Assembly: GCA_002495885.1 (NCBI GenBank) | Contig: DAHG01000025.1 | Span: 113,148 to 177,147 of the forward strand | Length of the DNA: 64,000 nt | Direction: 5' to 3' | From: Methanocellaceae archaeon UBA148 | GTDB lineage: Archaea > Halobacteriota > UBA148 | The notes under the pieces: model-generated | Told to the model about the DNA's origin: nothing | What the model saw: only the letters and a program-made list of their open reading frames with translations | Database searches by the model: none | In this document: positions 55,414-62,921 of the stretch, piece after piece | How the letters are laid out: every line of letters starts with the position of its first letter | How positions within the stretch are numbered: position 1 is the first letter of the stretch | Made by a program: the position numbers and the translations under genes

Positions 55414-55632
55414 TCAAGACGCTGTATACCTCCCAGTAAAATGGTGCGGGGGAGGGGATTCGAACCCCCGAACTCCTACGAGACAGGACCCTGAATCCTT
55501 TTGGTTTGGTTTTATTTCGATTAACTTTGTGATATATTTTGCAATGCTCGTATGGTATTCACTAGCTCTATATTTCAAGACTTGATGCAGATTTGTTGGT
55601 ACAATAATATGAGTATAACCTTCTCTTGTCAT
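55414..55632 (-). CDS. small RHH-like protein whose 3' end runs into the tRNA fragment
   Basis: A 72-residue frame. Residues 1-44 (MTREGYTHIIVP, LHQVLKYRASEYHTSIAKYI) look like a ribbon-helix-helix or arm-type DNA-binding segment. From about residue 46 the frame reads antisense-like tRNA sequence (KDSGSCLVGVRGFESPPP), a telltale tail produced by translation through a tRNA-Leu 3' end. AGGTGA before the ATG overlaps the stop of the upstream CcdA-like gene, so the two form an operon. The original 3' end may have been lost on integration, as occurs when a gene of an element spans its attachment site. Confidence 0.6.
   Translation of the reverse strand: MTREGYTHIIVPTNLHQVLKYRASEYHTSIAKYITKLIEIKPNQKDSGSCLVGVRGFESPPPHHFTGRYTAS
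55442..55498 (-). other. 3' fragment of tRNA-Leu(CAG), probable attachment site
   Basis: On the minus strand this encodes part of the anticodon arm (GGATTCAGGGTCC, anticodon CAG), a long variable arm, the T arm with GGGGGTTCGAATCCCC and the acceptor end TCCCCCGCA with encoded CCA. The 5' half of the tRNA is not found in the following bases (55499-55640). Such 3' fragments are left when an element integrates into a tRNA gene. By the usual geometry the element lies on the 5' side of the fragment, that is at higher coordinates, and an intact tRNA-Leu(CAG) gene should mark its other end beyond this window. Confidence 0.75.
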
Positions 55633-55643
55633 TAATTTTCACC

Positions 55644-55781
55644 TCATTTCTCCAATCGCTTAATTGCTTCCTTAAAAGCTATTTCACAGGTTTTAGATAG
55701 GTTTAGACCAATGTCTTTCGCTTTCTGTACTACTTCGCCGTCAACTAGGAGGGTTAACTTAACCTTTTTAGACGGATTCAT
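55644..55781 (-). CDS. CcdA-like small antitoxin/DNA-binding protein
   Basis: A 45-residue protein: KVKLTLLVDGEVVQKAKDIG followed by LNLSKTCEIAFKEAIKRLEK. This strand-helix-helix pattern is the N-terminal ribbon-helix-helix of CcdA-type antitoxins, found in archaeal integrative elements near attachment sites. Its TGA overlaps the ribosome site of the next gene. No CcdB toxin is seen. Confidence 0.65.
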   Translation of the reverse strand: MNPSKKVKLTLLVDGEVVQKAKDIGLNLSKTCEIAFKEAIKRLEK

Positions 55782-55784
55782 ACG

Positions 55785-55800
55785 TATAAGTACGCTTATA
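55785..55800 (-). promoter_or_regulatory. palindrome upstream of the CcdA-like gene
   Basis: TATAAG-TACG-CTTATA is an inverted repeat with six-base arms and a four-base centre that ends four bases before the start codon. A ribbon-helix-helix protein could bind it to control its own expression. The sequence also overlaps a TATA-like stretch. Confidence 0.4.
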
Positions 55801-56091
55801 TTAATATTAAAGCTTTTGCTATAACATTATGAACTTTAATTCGGTTTAACTCAAAATAAGGACTTTATACCTTCGACTCTCTTGGGTTATTTCCCTGTTT
55901 TCCTTTTATACTTAGAGTTTTGTCACTTTCTAATTATTATAATCAACTGGAGATATTTATAGTAAGTTTCTTACTTTTTATTCAAAGACGTAACACAGCA
56001 AAATTTAAAGTGAATTAATCGATTTTGGAGTGTATCACTCATTCAAAATAAGGTCTTTATTCGTTGTGATTTTTTTATTTAGCTTTTATTT
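55801..56091. other. intergenic stretch containing repeat A
   Basis: No gene seen. It is AT-rich and contains the left copy (55968-56048) of the 81-base repeat, just downstream of the nuclease-like gene. Confidence 0.5.
55968..56048 (+). repeat. 81-bp direct repeat A, left flank of the defence cassette
   Basis: Aligns without gaps to 62765-62845; I count 11 differences in 81 positions. The most conserved part is ATTCAAAGACGTAACACAGC and the following ATTAATCG and TTTTGGAGTG. It lies 43 bases after the stop of the nuclease-like gene. Confidence 0.9.
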
Positions 56092-56592
56092 TTATTCTTT
56101 CAATATTTGGCAGATGTCTTTTCTATATTCACAAACGAATTGGAGTGTTCGTAGGATTGGATATTGTTCAGATACAGCACTCGAATAGATAGATGTTGAT
56201 TTCAAATCTTTTAATATATCGCTTATAATATCTTTGATCATGATTAATTTCTCTCCTCCAAGTGTTTTGTGGTTTGCAGTGCTTCCAACCATAAGAACAG
56301 CAATTTGATCTATTTCATTTGGAATCTGGAATCCTTTGAAAAGATCTGGAATGTACCTCTTTCCAGCTTCAAACTTTCGACGATACCTTTTCTCTCTTTC
56401 TACCCAACTGCTTGCATCAGACGAGGGTTCGATATGTACTAAACGCTTTTTACTAGGATGGAAAGCGACAATATCTAACTCACACTCATATCCGCCTTTT
56501 TCTCTTTTTCCAACAAAAACATTTCTTCTTACAAAATAGCCTTGGTACTCATACCACTCTGCAATCATTTGTTCTAGGTAATTATGCGACAT
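56092..56592 (-). CDS. restriction-endonuclease-like protein
   Basis: A 166-residue protein with an opening like archaeal PD-(D/E)xK nucleases: LEQMIAEWYEYQGYFVRRNV, then GGYECELDIVAFHPSKKRLVHIEPS in its parts, with Glu, Asp and Glu in the core. The usual lysine of the ExK motif is not present (HIEPS), so it may be a degenerate or variant site. It is the last gene on the minus-strand cassette, 134 bases after the small membrane protein gene. Confidence 0.6.
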   Translation of the reverse strand: MSHNYLEQMIAEWYEYQGYFVRRNVFVGKREKGGYECELDIVAFHPSKKRLVHIEPSSDASSWVEREKRYRRKFEAGKRYIPDLFKGFQIPNEIDQIAVLMVGSTANHKTLGGEKLIMIKDIISDILKDLKSTSIYSSAVSEQYPILRTLQFVCEYRKDICQILKE

Positions 56593-56726
56593 ACACGCCT
56601 TTATCTTTTTTGTTATCTTGAAGCTTGTATAATGTCATTTGATTTGAAAGTATTAGGATTTACCCTCACATAAATCGTTCATATCCGAACTCAAGTTCGC
56701 ATATCTCTCAAAAGCATCCTCAATAT

Positions 56727-56882
56727 TCACCTAAGCTTACTATATAGCCAAATGATAAAGCCACTTACTATCAGCAAAAGCACCCCTATTGGACCTACCA
56801 CGTCGTTCCTAGTTGGTATTGAGTAAAGAAGCATTAATAATCCAAGAGTGAAAACGCCACCGACAATTATTTTCCAGCTCAT
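56727..56882 (-). CDS. 51-residue membrane protein
   Basis: A perfect GGAGGTGA lies seven bases before the ATG. The protein has two hydrophobic segments (IIVGGVFTLGLLMLLYSI and GPIGVLLLIVSGFIIWLY) joined by a short loop with TRNDV, and a basic end (SKLR). It sits 42 bases after the 122-residue gene in the defence cassette. Two-segment small membrane proteins can be pore-forming effectors, but here this is only a possibility. Confidence 0.7.
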   Translation of the reverse strand: MSWKIIVGGVFTLGLLMLLYSIPTRNDVVGPIGVLLLIVSGFIIWLYSKLR

Positions 56883-56924
56883 TTATTTGTCACCTCCTTG
56901 AAGATCTTTCAAATTATTCTATCA

Positions 56925-57293
56925 TCATTTTTTTATTGCTCCAGCGAGGCTGGAAAAATTAAGCGTTCCTATCTTGTTTTGATGAGCTATCTCGTTTATC
57001 CCCCACTCTGCATGATCCACTAGCTTTTTCAACCTATCTTCTGATTTTAAATCTGGATATAAGCCGAGCATTATAGCAGCAAAAATTCCATCTGGGTCAA
57101 GGCTATTCACATTCTGGAATGTCTCTCTTTTTTCAACCTCTTTTGTTTTACCATTTGCAATTCCAAGGGATGCTCCCAATCGCCAAGCATCTCGTTGTTC
57201 CTTAAATAACCCTTGAGTGACCAGTTGTTTCATTTGGGTTTTTGCAGTATTACTTGCAGGTATTGTTATAACTTTTCCAAAGGCTTCATTCAT
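56925..57293 (-). CDS. 122-residue protein in DndE position
   Basis: Mostly helical: ITIPASNTAKTQMKQLVTQG, EQRDAWRLGASLGIANGK, and DPDGIFAAIMLGLYPDLKSE with LVDHAEWGINEIAH. It overlaps the DndD-like gene by four bases. In Dnd systems a small DNA-binding DndE follows DndD, and the position and size agree, although I cannot establish homology by eye. Confidence 0.65.
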   Translation of the reverse strand: MNEAFGKVITIPASNTAKTQMKQLVTQGLFKEQRDAWRLGASLGIANGKTKEVEKRETFQNVNSLDPDGIFAAIMLGLYPDLKSEDRLKKLVDHAEWGINEIAHQNKIGTLNFSSLAGAIKK

Positions 57294-59299
57294 GGTGTCA
57301 CTTCCCCAGAAGTAGTAGAGAGTACGATACTCCCTTCTTTTTCTCCCTTATATTTTAAAGTTAAATCAGTTTTTATTTTTCCACTTAGGTGTACTTCGTC
57401 TCCTTCTCTAAATTCTCTATCAGTTACTAACAATATCAACTGCTGGGACATGTTTGGGAGATACCTCAACACCCGCTCTCCATGCGTAACATCTAACCTT
57501 CCAAATGGGGTGTCCATACAGATAGGAGCTTTGACTTGGGCACATTTGTTAAGCGCACCTATCAAAGACAATGCCACTATCTGTTCTTCTCCTGAAGATC
57601 GCCATTCGCTCCGATTAAGAACTGTACCCTGGTTTGTTATTATACTCAACCCATACTGATCATTTATTTTCAAGTGATCAAATTCCTCTTTTGAACGAAT
57701 CTGCCTAAATATCTCTGTTGCAGTGCTTTCCACTCTAGCCTTTTGCTCCTCTTTGAAGCTAGAGATAGCCCTCTCAAATATGTTTCGAACTCGTTCTATG
57801 AAGGCTATAATCTCATTCAATTTTTTTAATTGTTCTTGTGGAATCGAGTCTATTTTTTGATCTAAGTCGTTTTTATCTTCAAGTAGTCTTAACTTTTCTT
57901 TTTGTTTTTCTTCTATTACTCCTTTTAATCTCCCTAATTCATGTTCACTGTGCTGTATCTCAATCTCTAATTCTCTAGGTTCTTCAGCATCTACCCCTCC
58001 AAGCTTAGTCTTAACAAATTCTAATTCAGATCGTAATCGCTGAATCTCATATTCAATTTGGATAATCTGTTTATCTACCATCTCTAAATCTCTTGGAGAT
58101 ATCATAGATCCCATCATTTGTTTTAATGTATTTTTGCCACTTTCAAAGGACAGATTAGGTTCCGGAATCTGAGTGAGTCGCTGAATTTTAATTTTTTCTT
58201 CTTCTAATTCAGTTTCAAATTGGGTCAATATTGTCGGCTCCAATACTGTCCCACACCAAATGCATTTACTTTTTGTTATTCCTTCCTTAAGTATTCTAAT
58301 CCGTTCTATAGCTCGTTGTTTTTGGTCGTACTTATCAAGAGCTTCTCTAGATTTTATTTCTAACTGTTGAATTAAGTTAGTGGCAATTGGAGCTAACACA
58401 TTCTTATATAACTTATCTACGAGGGCGCTTCTCTCCAATATTTTTGTCTCTTTTTTTGCCTCCCATGTTGCAATTTCCCCTTCAATATTTATTCTCTTGT
58501 TAGCAAGCTCTCTGACTTCTTTCATATCCATTAGTCTTCTTTTATTTCCAGTAATCTCCAATTCCAGATTAATACGTTGGGTTTCTATTTCAGCGATTAA
58601 TTTGTCAAGCCTCTCCAACTCATCCACTAAATCCTGTTGGAATTGGGCCAGTTCTTCCAAAAACTTTCCTCCAAGTTCTCTCATAAGTCGAGATCTTTCT
58701 CGTTCGAACTTATTTTTCACAACATCTAAATCAATACGAGCTGTTTGAAAATAGGGAACACCAAGAACCGTCTCTATCGAGTTTTTTAAAAAAGCCATAG
58801 ATCCATGGCTTTCTTCTAGGAGGTCCTCATAATCACGGAGCATTTCGCCATCAAAAAAGTAGAACCGACTTATATTAGAAGGTAACATTTTTTGTATCTC
58901 ATGTTCCGGGTCTGGAACTATCCTCCCACCCTTATAAACCTCTAATATTCCCCCTTCTTCATACTTTTTATCTTGATGTATAGTTGCCTTGGTGCCTCTT
59001 ACCACTTTCCAATCCATTCCTTCATGACTAAAATGGATTTGAACTGTAAATTGAAATGACCCCTCTTTATCAGCAGTATGATTCAGTAATGAAGATAATC
59101 TAATTTTATTCCCGTTCCTATCATAAATAACACCATAAAGAGCCCATAATATAGCTCGTTGGATTGATGTTTTACCTTGCCCATTTCCTCCCCTAATGAG
59201 ATGAATACCTACCCCCTCATTTTGGAATGAGATCTCGTGATTTCCATAATAAGGACCAAAATTAAGCATGTCAATTTTTCTTATTATAATACTAATCAC
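57290..59299 (-). CDS. DndD-like SMC-family ATPase
   Basis: A 669-residue SMC/Rad50-like ATPase. Walker A is GGNGQGKTSIQRAILWALYG near residue 37. Long coiled coils flank a zinc-hook type CIWC (about residue 345-350). The C-terminal ABC signature and Walker B are SSGEEQIVALSLIGALN and PICMDTPFGRLD. FYFFDGEMLRDYE is typical of DndD. It should couple ATP use to DNA binding by the restriction complex. It starts at a GTG that overlaps the 61-residue gene by eight bases. Confidence 0.88.
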   Translation of the reverse strand: MISIIIRKIDMLNFGPYYGNHEISFQNEGVGIHLIRGGNGQGKTSIQRAILWALYGVIYDRNGNKIRLSSLLNHTADKEGSFQFTVQIHFSHEGMDWKVVRGTKATIHQDKKYEEGGILEVYKGGRIVPDPEHEIQKMLPSNISRFYFFDGEMLRDYEDLLEESHGSMAFLKNSIETVLGVPYFQTARIDLDVVKNKFERERSRLMRELGGKFLEELAQFQQDLVDELERLDKLIAEIETQRINLELEITGNKRRLMDMKEVRELANKRINIEGEIATWEAKKETKILERSALVDKLYKNVLAPIATNLIQQLEIKSREALDKYDQKQRAIERIRILKEGITKSKCIWCGTVLEPTILTQFETELEEEKIKIQRLTQIPEPNLSFESGKNTLKQMMGSMISPRDLEMVDKQIIQIEYEIQRLRSELEFVKTKLGGVDAEEPRELEIEIQHSEHELGRLKGVIEEKQKEKLRLLEDKNDLDQKIDSIPQEQLKKLNEIIAFIERVRNIFERAISSFKEEQKARVESTATEIFRQIRSKEEFDHLKINDQYGLSIITNQGTVLNRSEWRSSGEEQIVALSLIGALNKCAQVKAPICMDTPFGRLDVTHGERVLRYLPNMSQQLILLVTDREFREGDEVHLSGKIKTDLTLKYKGEKEGSIVLSTTSGEVTP

Positions 59300-59477
59300 C
59301 TCTTTTCTGCTTTATTAACTCCATTATCTGGTCTTGGCATCCCCTCCTATCAGAATCTAATGGATTTTTAATTACTAAATCTAGTATTTGCTCTAGTAAT
59401 TTTTCATAAACTGGTTCCTTCTCCTCTTTATTTACCTGCCTCAATACTGAAACCATCTCTTCAAATTCCATCGTCAT
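59292..59477 (-). CDS. 61-residue hypothetical protein
   Basis: A short acidic, helical protein (FEEMVSVLRQVNKEEKEPVY, LLEQILDLVIKNPLD). I recognise no family. It overlaps both neighbours (four and eight bases), so it is almost certainly translated as part of the helicase-DndD operon and may be a small subunit or adaptor. Confidence 0.65.
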   Translation of the reverse strand: MTMEFEEMVSVLRQVNKEEKEPVYEKLLEQILDLVIKNPLDSDRRGCQDQIMELIKQKRGD

Positions 59478-61699
59478 TCCTCCAATATCTCGTCTGATAG
59501 GGCAATTTCCTCGTCAGTGATAAGGTCTGCCCCATATTTATTACCTATTTTCCATAGTTCATGCGTAATTTCGCTATTTTCAGCATTTTTTGCAAAGTTC
59601 CAAGCACGAGACAATTCACTTCTTATTACTGGCATGAAGTCATCATCATCCGGTTTTTCTGGCAATATTAATACATCAACTATTGTAGCTATCCTTTTAC
59701 CTTTAGCTTTTCTAAGTACTCGCCCCCTTCTTTGAATATATTGCCTCGGGTTAGTGGATGATGCAAGAATCAAAGCGCCATCTACTACAGGGATATCTAC
59801 TCCCTCGTCAAGACAGCGTATACTTACAATAACACCCGGGTGTTGTTCGAAATATGTGATTGCCCTCTCCCTCTCAGCTGATCCCATATTAGAATGGTAT
59901 GTAAGTACTGCCAGATCTTTATGCATTTTACGGATTGCTTCTGCAACAGAGTTCATTTGATTCTCATCTTCACAATAGATTATCCACCTGCTTCCTGGTT
60001 TATATATTTTAGAGATAGATTTGCAGGCACATTCAACTTTGCCCTGTGCCTTTTTTAAAATTCTAGCCCTATTTATATATAGGAGTTCTAATTTTTCAAT
60101 TCCTTTTTTTGAAGTTCCCATTTTATCCAAACAAGAAGGGTTGCTAGCAATATATTTTTTAATTTTAGCAGTAATTTCATCCCATCGCTCTTGCTCTTCA
60201 TTGTTAAGATGTACAATTTCAAAACCATAATGATATCTAGTTAAGAATTTTCCCAATATCGGTATCTCCTCTTCATCCTCTTCCGATAATTTGACACTTC
60301 CACCAATAGGTAAATTATAAACCGGTGTTGCTCCAAATGTAGATTGTATTAATAAATTACCCTCATCGTCAAATAATCTCTCAGGTGTGGCTGACAAGCC
60401 CAAACGTTCTTTAAAAGATATGTTCTGTAGGATTCTTCTAAATACTGGACTTCCTATTCTATGGGCTTCATCTGCAACTAAGATTGGATTCTTTGCCTGG
60501 CCCAAAAACGCTATAAAATCTTCCGAGGTAGCGGTGGCCATCGTAGCTATGATAATCCTTGGTTGAGCGATGTTCGATATAAATACCCTTTTCATGGAGT
60601 TTTCTTTCCAATTATGTCTTCCCCCAGCCATAAGGATCGGTACTTTAGGGAAGAACTTTGAAACAATTTCATACCACTGTTCTAATAAAATCTTAGAAGG
60701 GACTAATATAACAACAAGACGACCTTGTTTAACTAAATCCGAAATGGCAAACAATGCGGTATAAGTCTTTCCAGTTCCTGTCGCCATTGAAAGCATTCCA
60801 ACATAATCATTTTTCTTCCAAGCTTCGATCGCTTGGGTTTGGTAGTAGAATGGAGATATTTTTTGTCCATCTATTTTCACTTCATAGATAGGGTGGAACT
60901 TTTCTTTATTTTGCACAGGCGAGGGATTTCTAGCCATAGCTCCCGCTTTACAATCCTCAAGTGTTAAGTGAGATCGATATTTCGCTAGCTCTTCTCGTTC
61001 GATCTCATTAATTGGGCGAACTTTTGTGTATTTTGAACCACCGCTAATGAGTTTCTTGAAGTATCTAACCTTTGTTTCTGCTTTGTGTGCCTCAAATTCA
61101 CTTCCCCAGCTTCGATATACATCGAACTCCTCATCGTTACCCCAATCCTCAATAGAACTAACAGCTCTCTGGGTTTCATTTCCAGAACCGGAGAACGCTA
61201 TGTAATTGCCTATTGAGTCATAAAATACACCCATTTTTCTGTGATATATACCTTTCAGTCTCGTAGCGACATATAATTCCATCGAACCTTTCTCAATAAG
61301 AAGCCTAAGCATATTTAGGCAATCGGCTTCTTTTGGGTCTTTTGACATTTCTATTAATATGTATAACAAAGTAATTTCTTGTTCTTGCCCCGACCTCTTT
61401 CCCCTTGATTCATATCCCTCTCTTGCAGCCCCCTCATCGGGTTCAGGGATATCAGGGGAACATACTAACCGAACCTTCCCGCCTCGTTTGGCATAATTAA
61501 GTAAGTCTTCACCCATCTCTCTATATATATTCGCCCTAAAATAACCAACTGCTCTATCATATCCTTTCGAAAGAGCCAGACAAGGAGAGTAAAAATCACG
61601 AATTATCTTATTGTCTTCGGTGTTATATTCAGGCTTAGGCTCAAAATTCCGTAGATTTGACTCCGAGTTCACTTGTTCTTTTGTCATTTTTTCATTCAT
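59474..61699 (-). CDS. PLD-domain SF2 helicase, Dnd-restriction type
   Basis: A 741-residue fusion. The first 240 residues resemble a phospholipase D-type nuclease (LSKGYDRAVGYFRANIY, KGIYHRKMGVFYDS, FSGSGNET), with one HxK motif visible as HRK. The helicase part has MATGTGKTYTALFAI (Walker A), VADEAHRIG (DEAH), LGLSATPER and QRRGRVLRKAKGK (motif VI). This arrangement is found in helicases annotated with the phosphorothioation-dependent restriction systems. It would translocate on DNA and cut unmodified or modified DNA. It overlaps the 61-residue gene by four bases. Confidence 0.88.
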   Translation of the reverse strand: MNEKMTKEQVNSESNLRNFEPKPEYNTEDNKIIRDFYSPCLALSKGYDRAVGYFRANIYREMGEDLLNYAKRGGKVRLVCSPDIPEPDEGAAREGYESRGKRSGQEQEITLLYILIEMSKDPKEADCLNMLRLLIEKGSMELYVATRLKGIYHRKMGVFYDSIGNYIAFSGSGNETQRAVSSIEDWGNDEEFDVYRSWGSEFEAHKAETKVRYFKKLISGGSKYTKVRPINEIEREELAKYRSHLTLEDCKAGAMARNPSPVQNKEKFHPIYEVKIDGQKISPFYYQTQAIEAWKKNDYVGMLSMATGTGKTYTALFAISDLVKQGRLVVILVPSKILLEQWYEIVSKFFPKVPILMAGGRHNWKENSMKRVFISNIAQPRIIIATMATATSEDFIAFLGQAKNPILVADEAHRIGSPVFRRILQNISFKERLGLSATPERLFDDEGNLLIQSTFGATPVYNLPIGGSVKLSEEDEEEIPILGKFLTRYHYGFEIVHLNNEEQERWDEITAKIKKYIASNPSCLDKMGTSKKGIEKLELLYINRARILKKAQGKVECACKSISKIYKPGSRWIIYCEDENQMNSVAEAIRKMHKDLAVLTYHSNMGSAERERAITYFEQHPGVIVSIRCLDEGVDIPVVDGALILASSTNPRQYIQRRGRVLRKAKGKRIATIVDVLILPEKPDDDDFMPVIRSELSRAWNFAKNAENSEITHELWKIGNKYGADLITDEEIALSDEILEE

Positions 61700-61720
61700 T
61701 CAATACCAAATTTCCATTTG

Positions 61721-62641
61721 TTAATGATTTCGTTTTATCTCCCATGCGTTGGTAAATCTAACTTTTGATGCCTTCGCATAACATTCTTCTTTCTCTACAG
61801 ATCGCCATCTTCGTCCTAAACTTTCTGCCGCCCAACCTGTTATATTACTACCGGCAAAAGGATCAACAACAATATCATTCTCTTCCGTTAAAAATAGAAT
61901 AAAGAATTTTGCTAGATCTACTGGCATCCTAGCAGGATGGTACTTTATGTTATATTTCTTACAATGCTCTAGATAGACATCGCTAGAAATAGAGTTTGAG
62001 ATATAGAGAACATTAGAAGGAATCGAACCCTTGTTATCTGTTAGAAAGCTCTTTTCTCCAATATTATGCCCCGATGGTCTTTTTCCGGGGTTATATCTCC
62101 TATTTTTTAGCACCTTTTTCATCGAAGGACTGTATTCTTGGAGTATCGTCCGATTATTTGCTTTAGATCTGGGGGTTTTTGATAACCACCATAATCGAGA
62201 GAAAGAATTCTTTACACGGATCCTTTCAACATTGACCCATTGAACTGGAGAAGGTAATGTAGCCGGGTTATGCCAAATGAATTCTTGGCAAAGATAATAC
62301 CCTCCTCTCTTTTTTAACTCTAATAAAGCTTCTAGGCTTTCAATTGACATTGCAGGAATACCAGAGATCCAAGAATTTCCTAGTTCAATTACAAGAGAAC
62401 CGTCTTCTGCAAGCAGGTCATTGAAAATATCAGCAAAGCTAGCAAGCCATTCAACATACTCTTTACCATTGAGATTTCCGTAAGCTTTCTTCTTTTTCAA
62501 AGGGAAAGGGGGGGAGGTAAAAATTAAGTTAACTTTATTTCTGAGAGGTTTGAACCATTTAGATTTTAATATCTCTTCAGATGGCCCCAAATGTAGTACA
62601 CCTTTTTTTGTCCTATATAAGGGCCCATACAAGTCATTCAT
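61721..62641 (-). CDS. site-specific DNA methyltransferase
   Basis: A 306-residue beta-class N6-adenine or N4-cytosine DNA methyltransferase. Motif IV is FTSPPFPLKK near the N-terminus and motif I is VVDPFAGSNITGWAAESLGRRW near the C-terminus, the order seen in circularly arranged beta-class enzymes. It is the first gene of the cassette, 21 bases before the helicase. It likely marks host DNA so that the helicase, ATPase and nuclease spare it. The ATG at 62641 is preferred to an in-frame TTG at 62653. Confidence 0.9.
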   Translation of the reverse strand: MNDLYGPLYRTKKGVLHLGPSEEILKSKWFKPLRNKVNLIFTSPPFPLKKKKAYGNLNGKEYVEWLASFADIFNDLLAEDGSLVIELGNSWISGIPAMSIESLEALLELKKRGGYYLCQEFIWHNPATLPSPVQWVNVERIRVKNSFSRLWWLSKTPRSKANNRTILQEYSPSMKKVLKNRRYNPGKRPSGHNIGEKSFLTDNKGSIPSNVLYISNSISSDVYLEHCKKYNIKYHPARMPVDLAKFFILFLTEENDIVVDPFAGSNITGWAAESLGRRWRSVEKEECYAKASKVRFTNAWEIKRNH

Positions 62642-62671
62642 CAATAAGACCAACCTAGGTTACTTGTTTAA

Positions 62672-62712
62672 TTTTTTTCATTCTATATTTTTTTCATTCT
62701 ATATTTAAATGT
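62672..62712 (-). promoter_or_regulatory. promoter region of the defence cassette
   Basis: A 16-base unit containing TTTTTCATTCTATAT (plus strand) occurs twice in tandem at about 62673-62704. Read on the minus strand this gives two TATA-like AAATATAGAATG elements, 31-60 bases upstream of the methyltransferase ATG. It is the only sizeable gap upstream of the cassette. Confidence 0.45.
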
Positions 62713-62764
62713 TTGTCTGGTTAAACAAAGATAATTCTGCTCATTAATTACTTTTGATGTAATT

Positions 62765-62845
62765 TTCTTACTTTACATTCAAAGACGTAACACAGCGAAA
62801 TTTAAAACGGATTAATCGGTTTTGGAGTGAGTTACCCATTCAAAA
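62765..62845 (+). repeat. 81-bp direct repeat B, right flank of the defence cassette
   Basis: Same orientation as repeat A (55968-56048), 86% identical by eye. Together they bracket the seven-gene cassette. It lies 77 bases after the stop of the specificity protein gene to the right, so both copies follow the 3' end of a minus-strand gene. Confidence 0.9.
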
Positions 62846-62921
62846 GCGGGGATTAATCCCTATCTTATTTCGGTGTTATATCTGAGTAGACATTTTGTTA
62901 AGGGATTCGTTAAGTCTTTAT

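Noticed and set aside
55442..55640. A complete, intron-containing tRNA-Leu gene
   Set aside because: The 5' half (acceptor strand, D arm) is not found upstream of the anticodon arm, and the break is before the anticodon stem, not at the usual 37/38 intron position.
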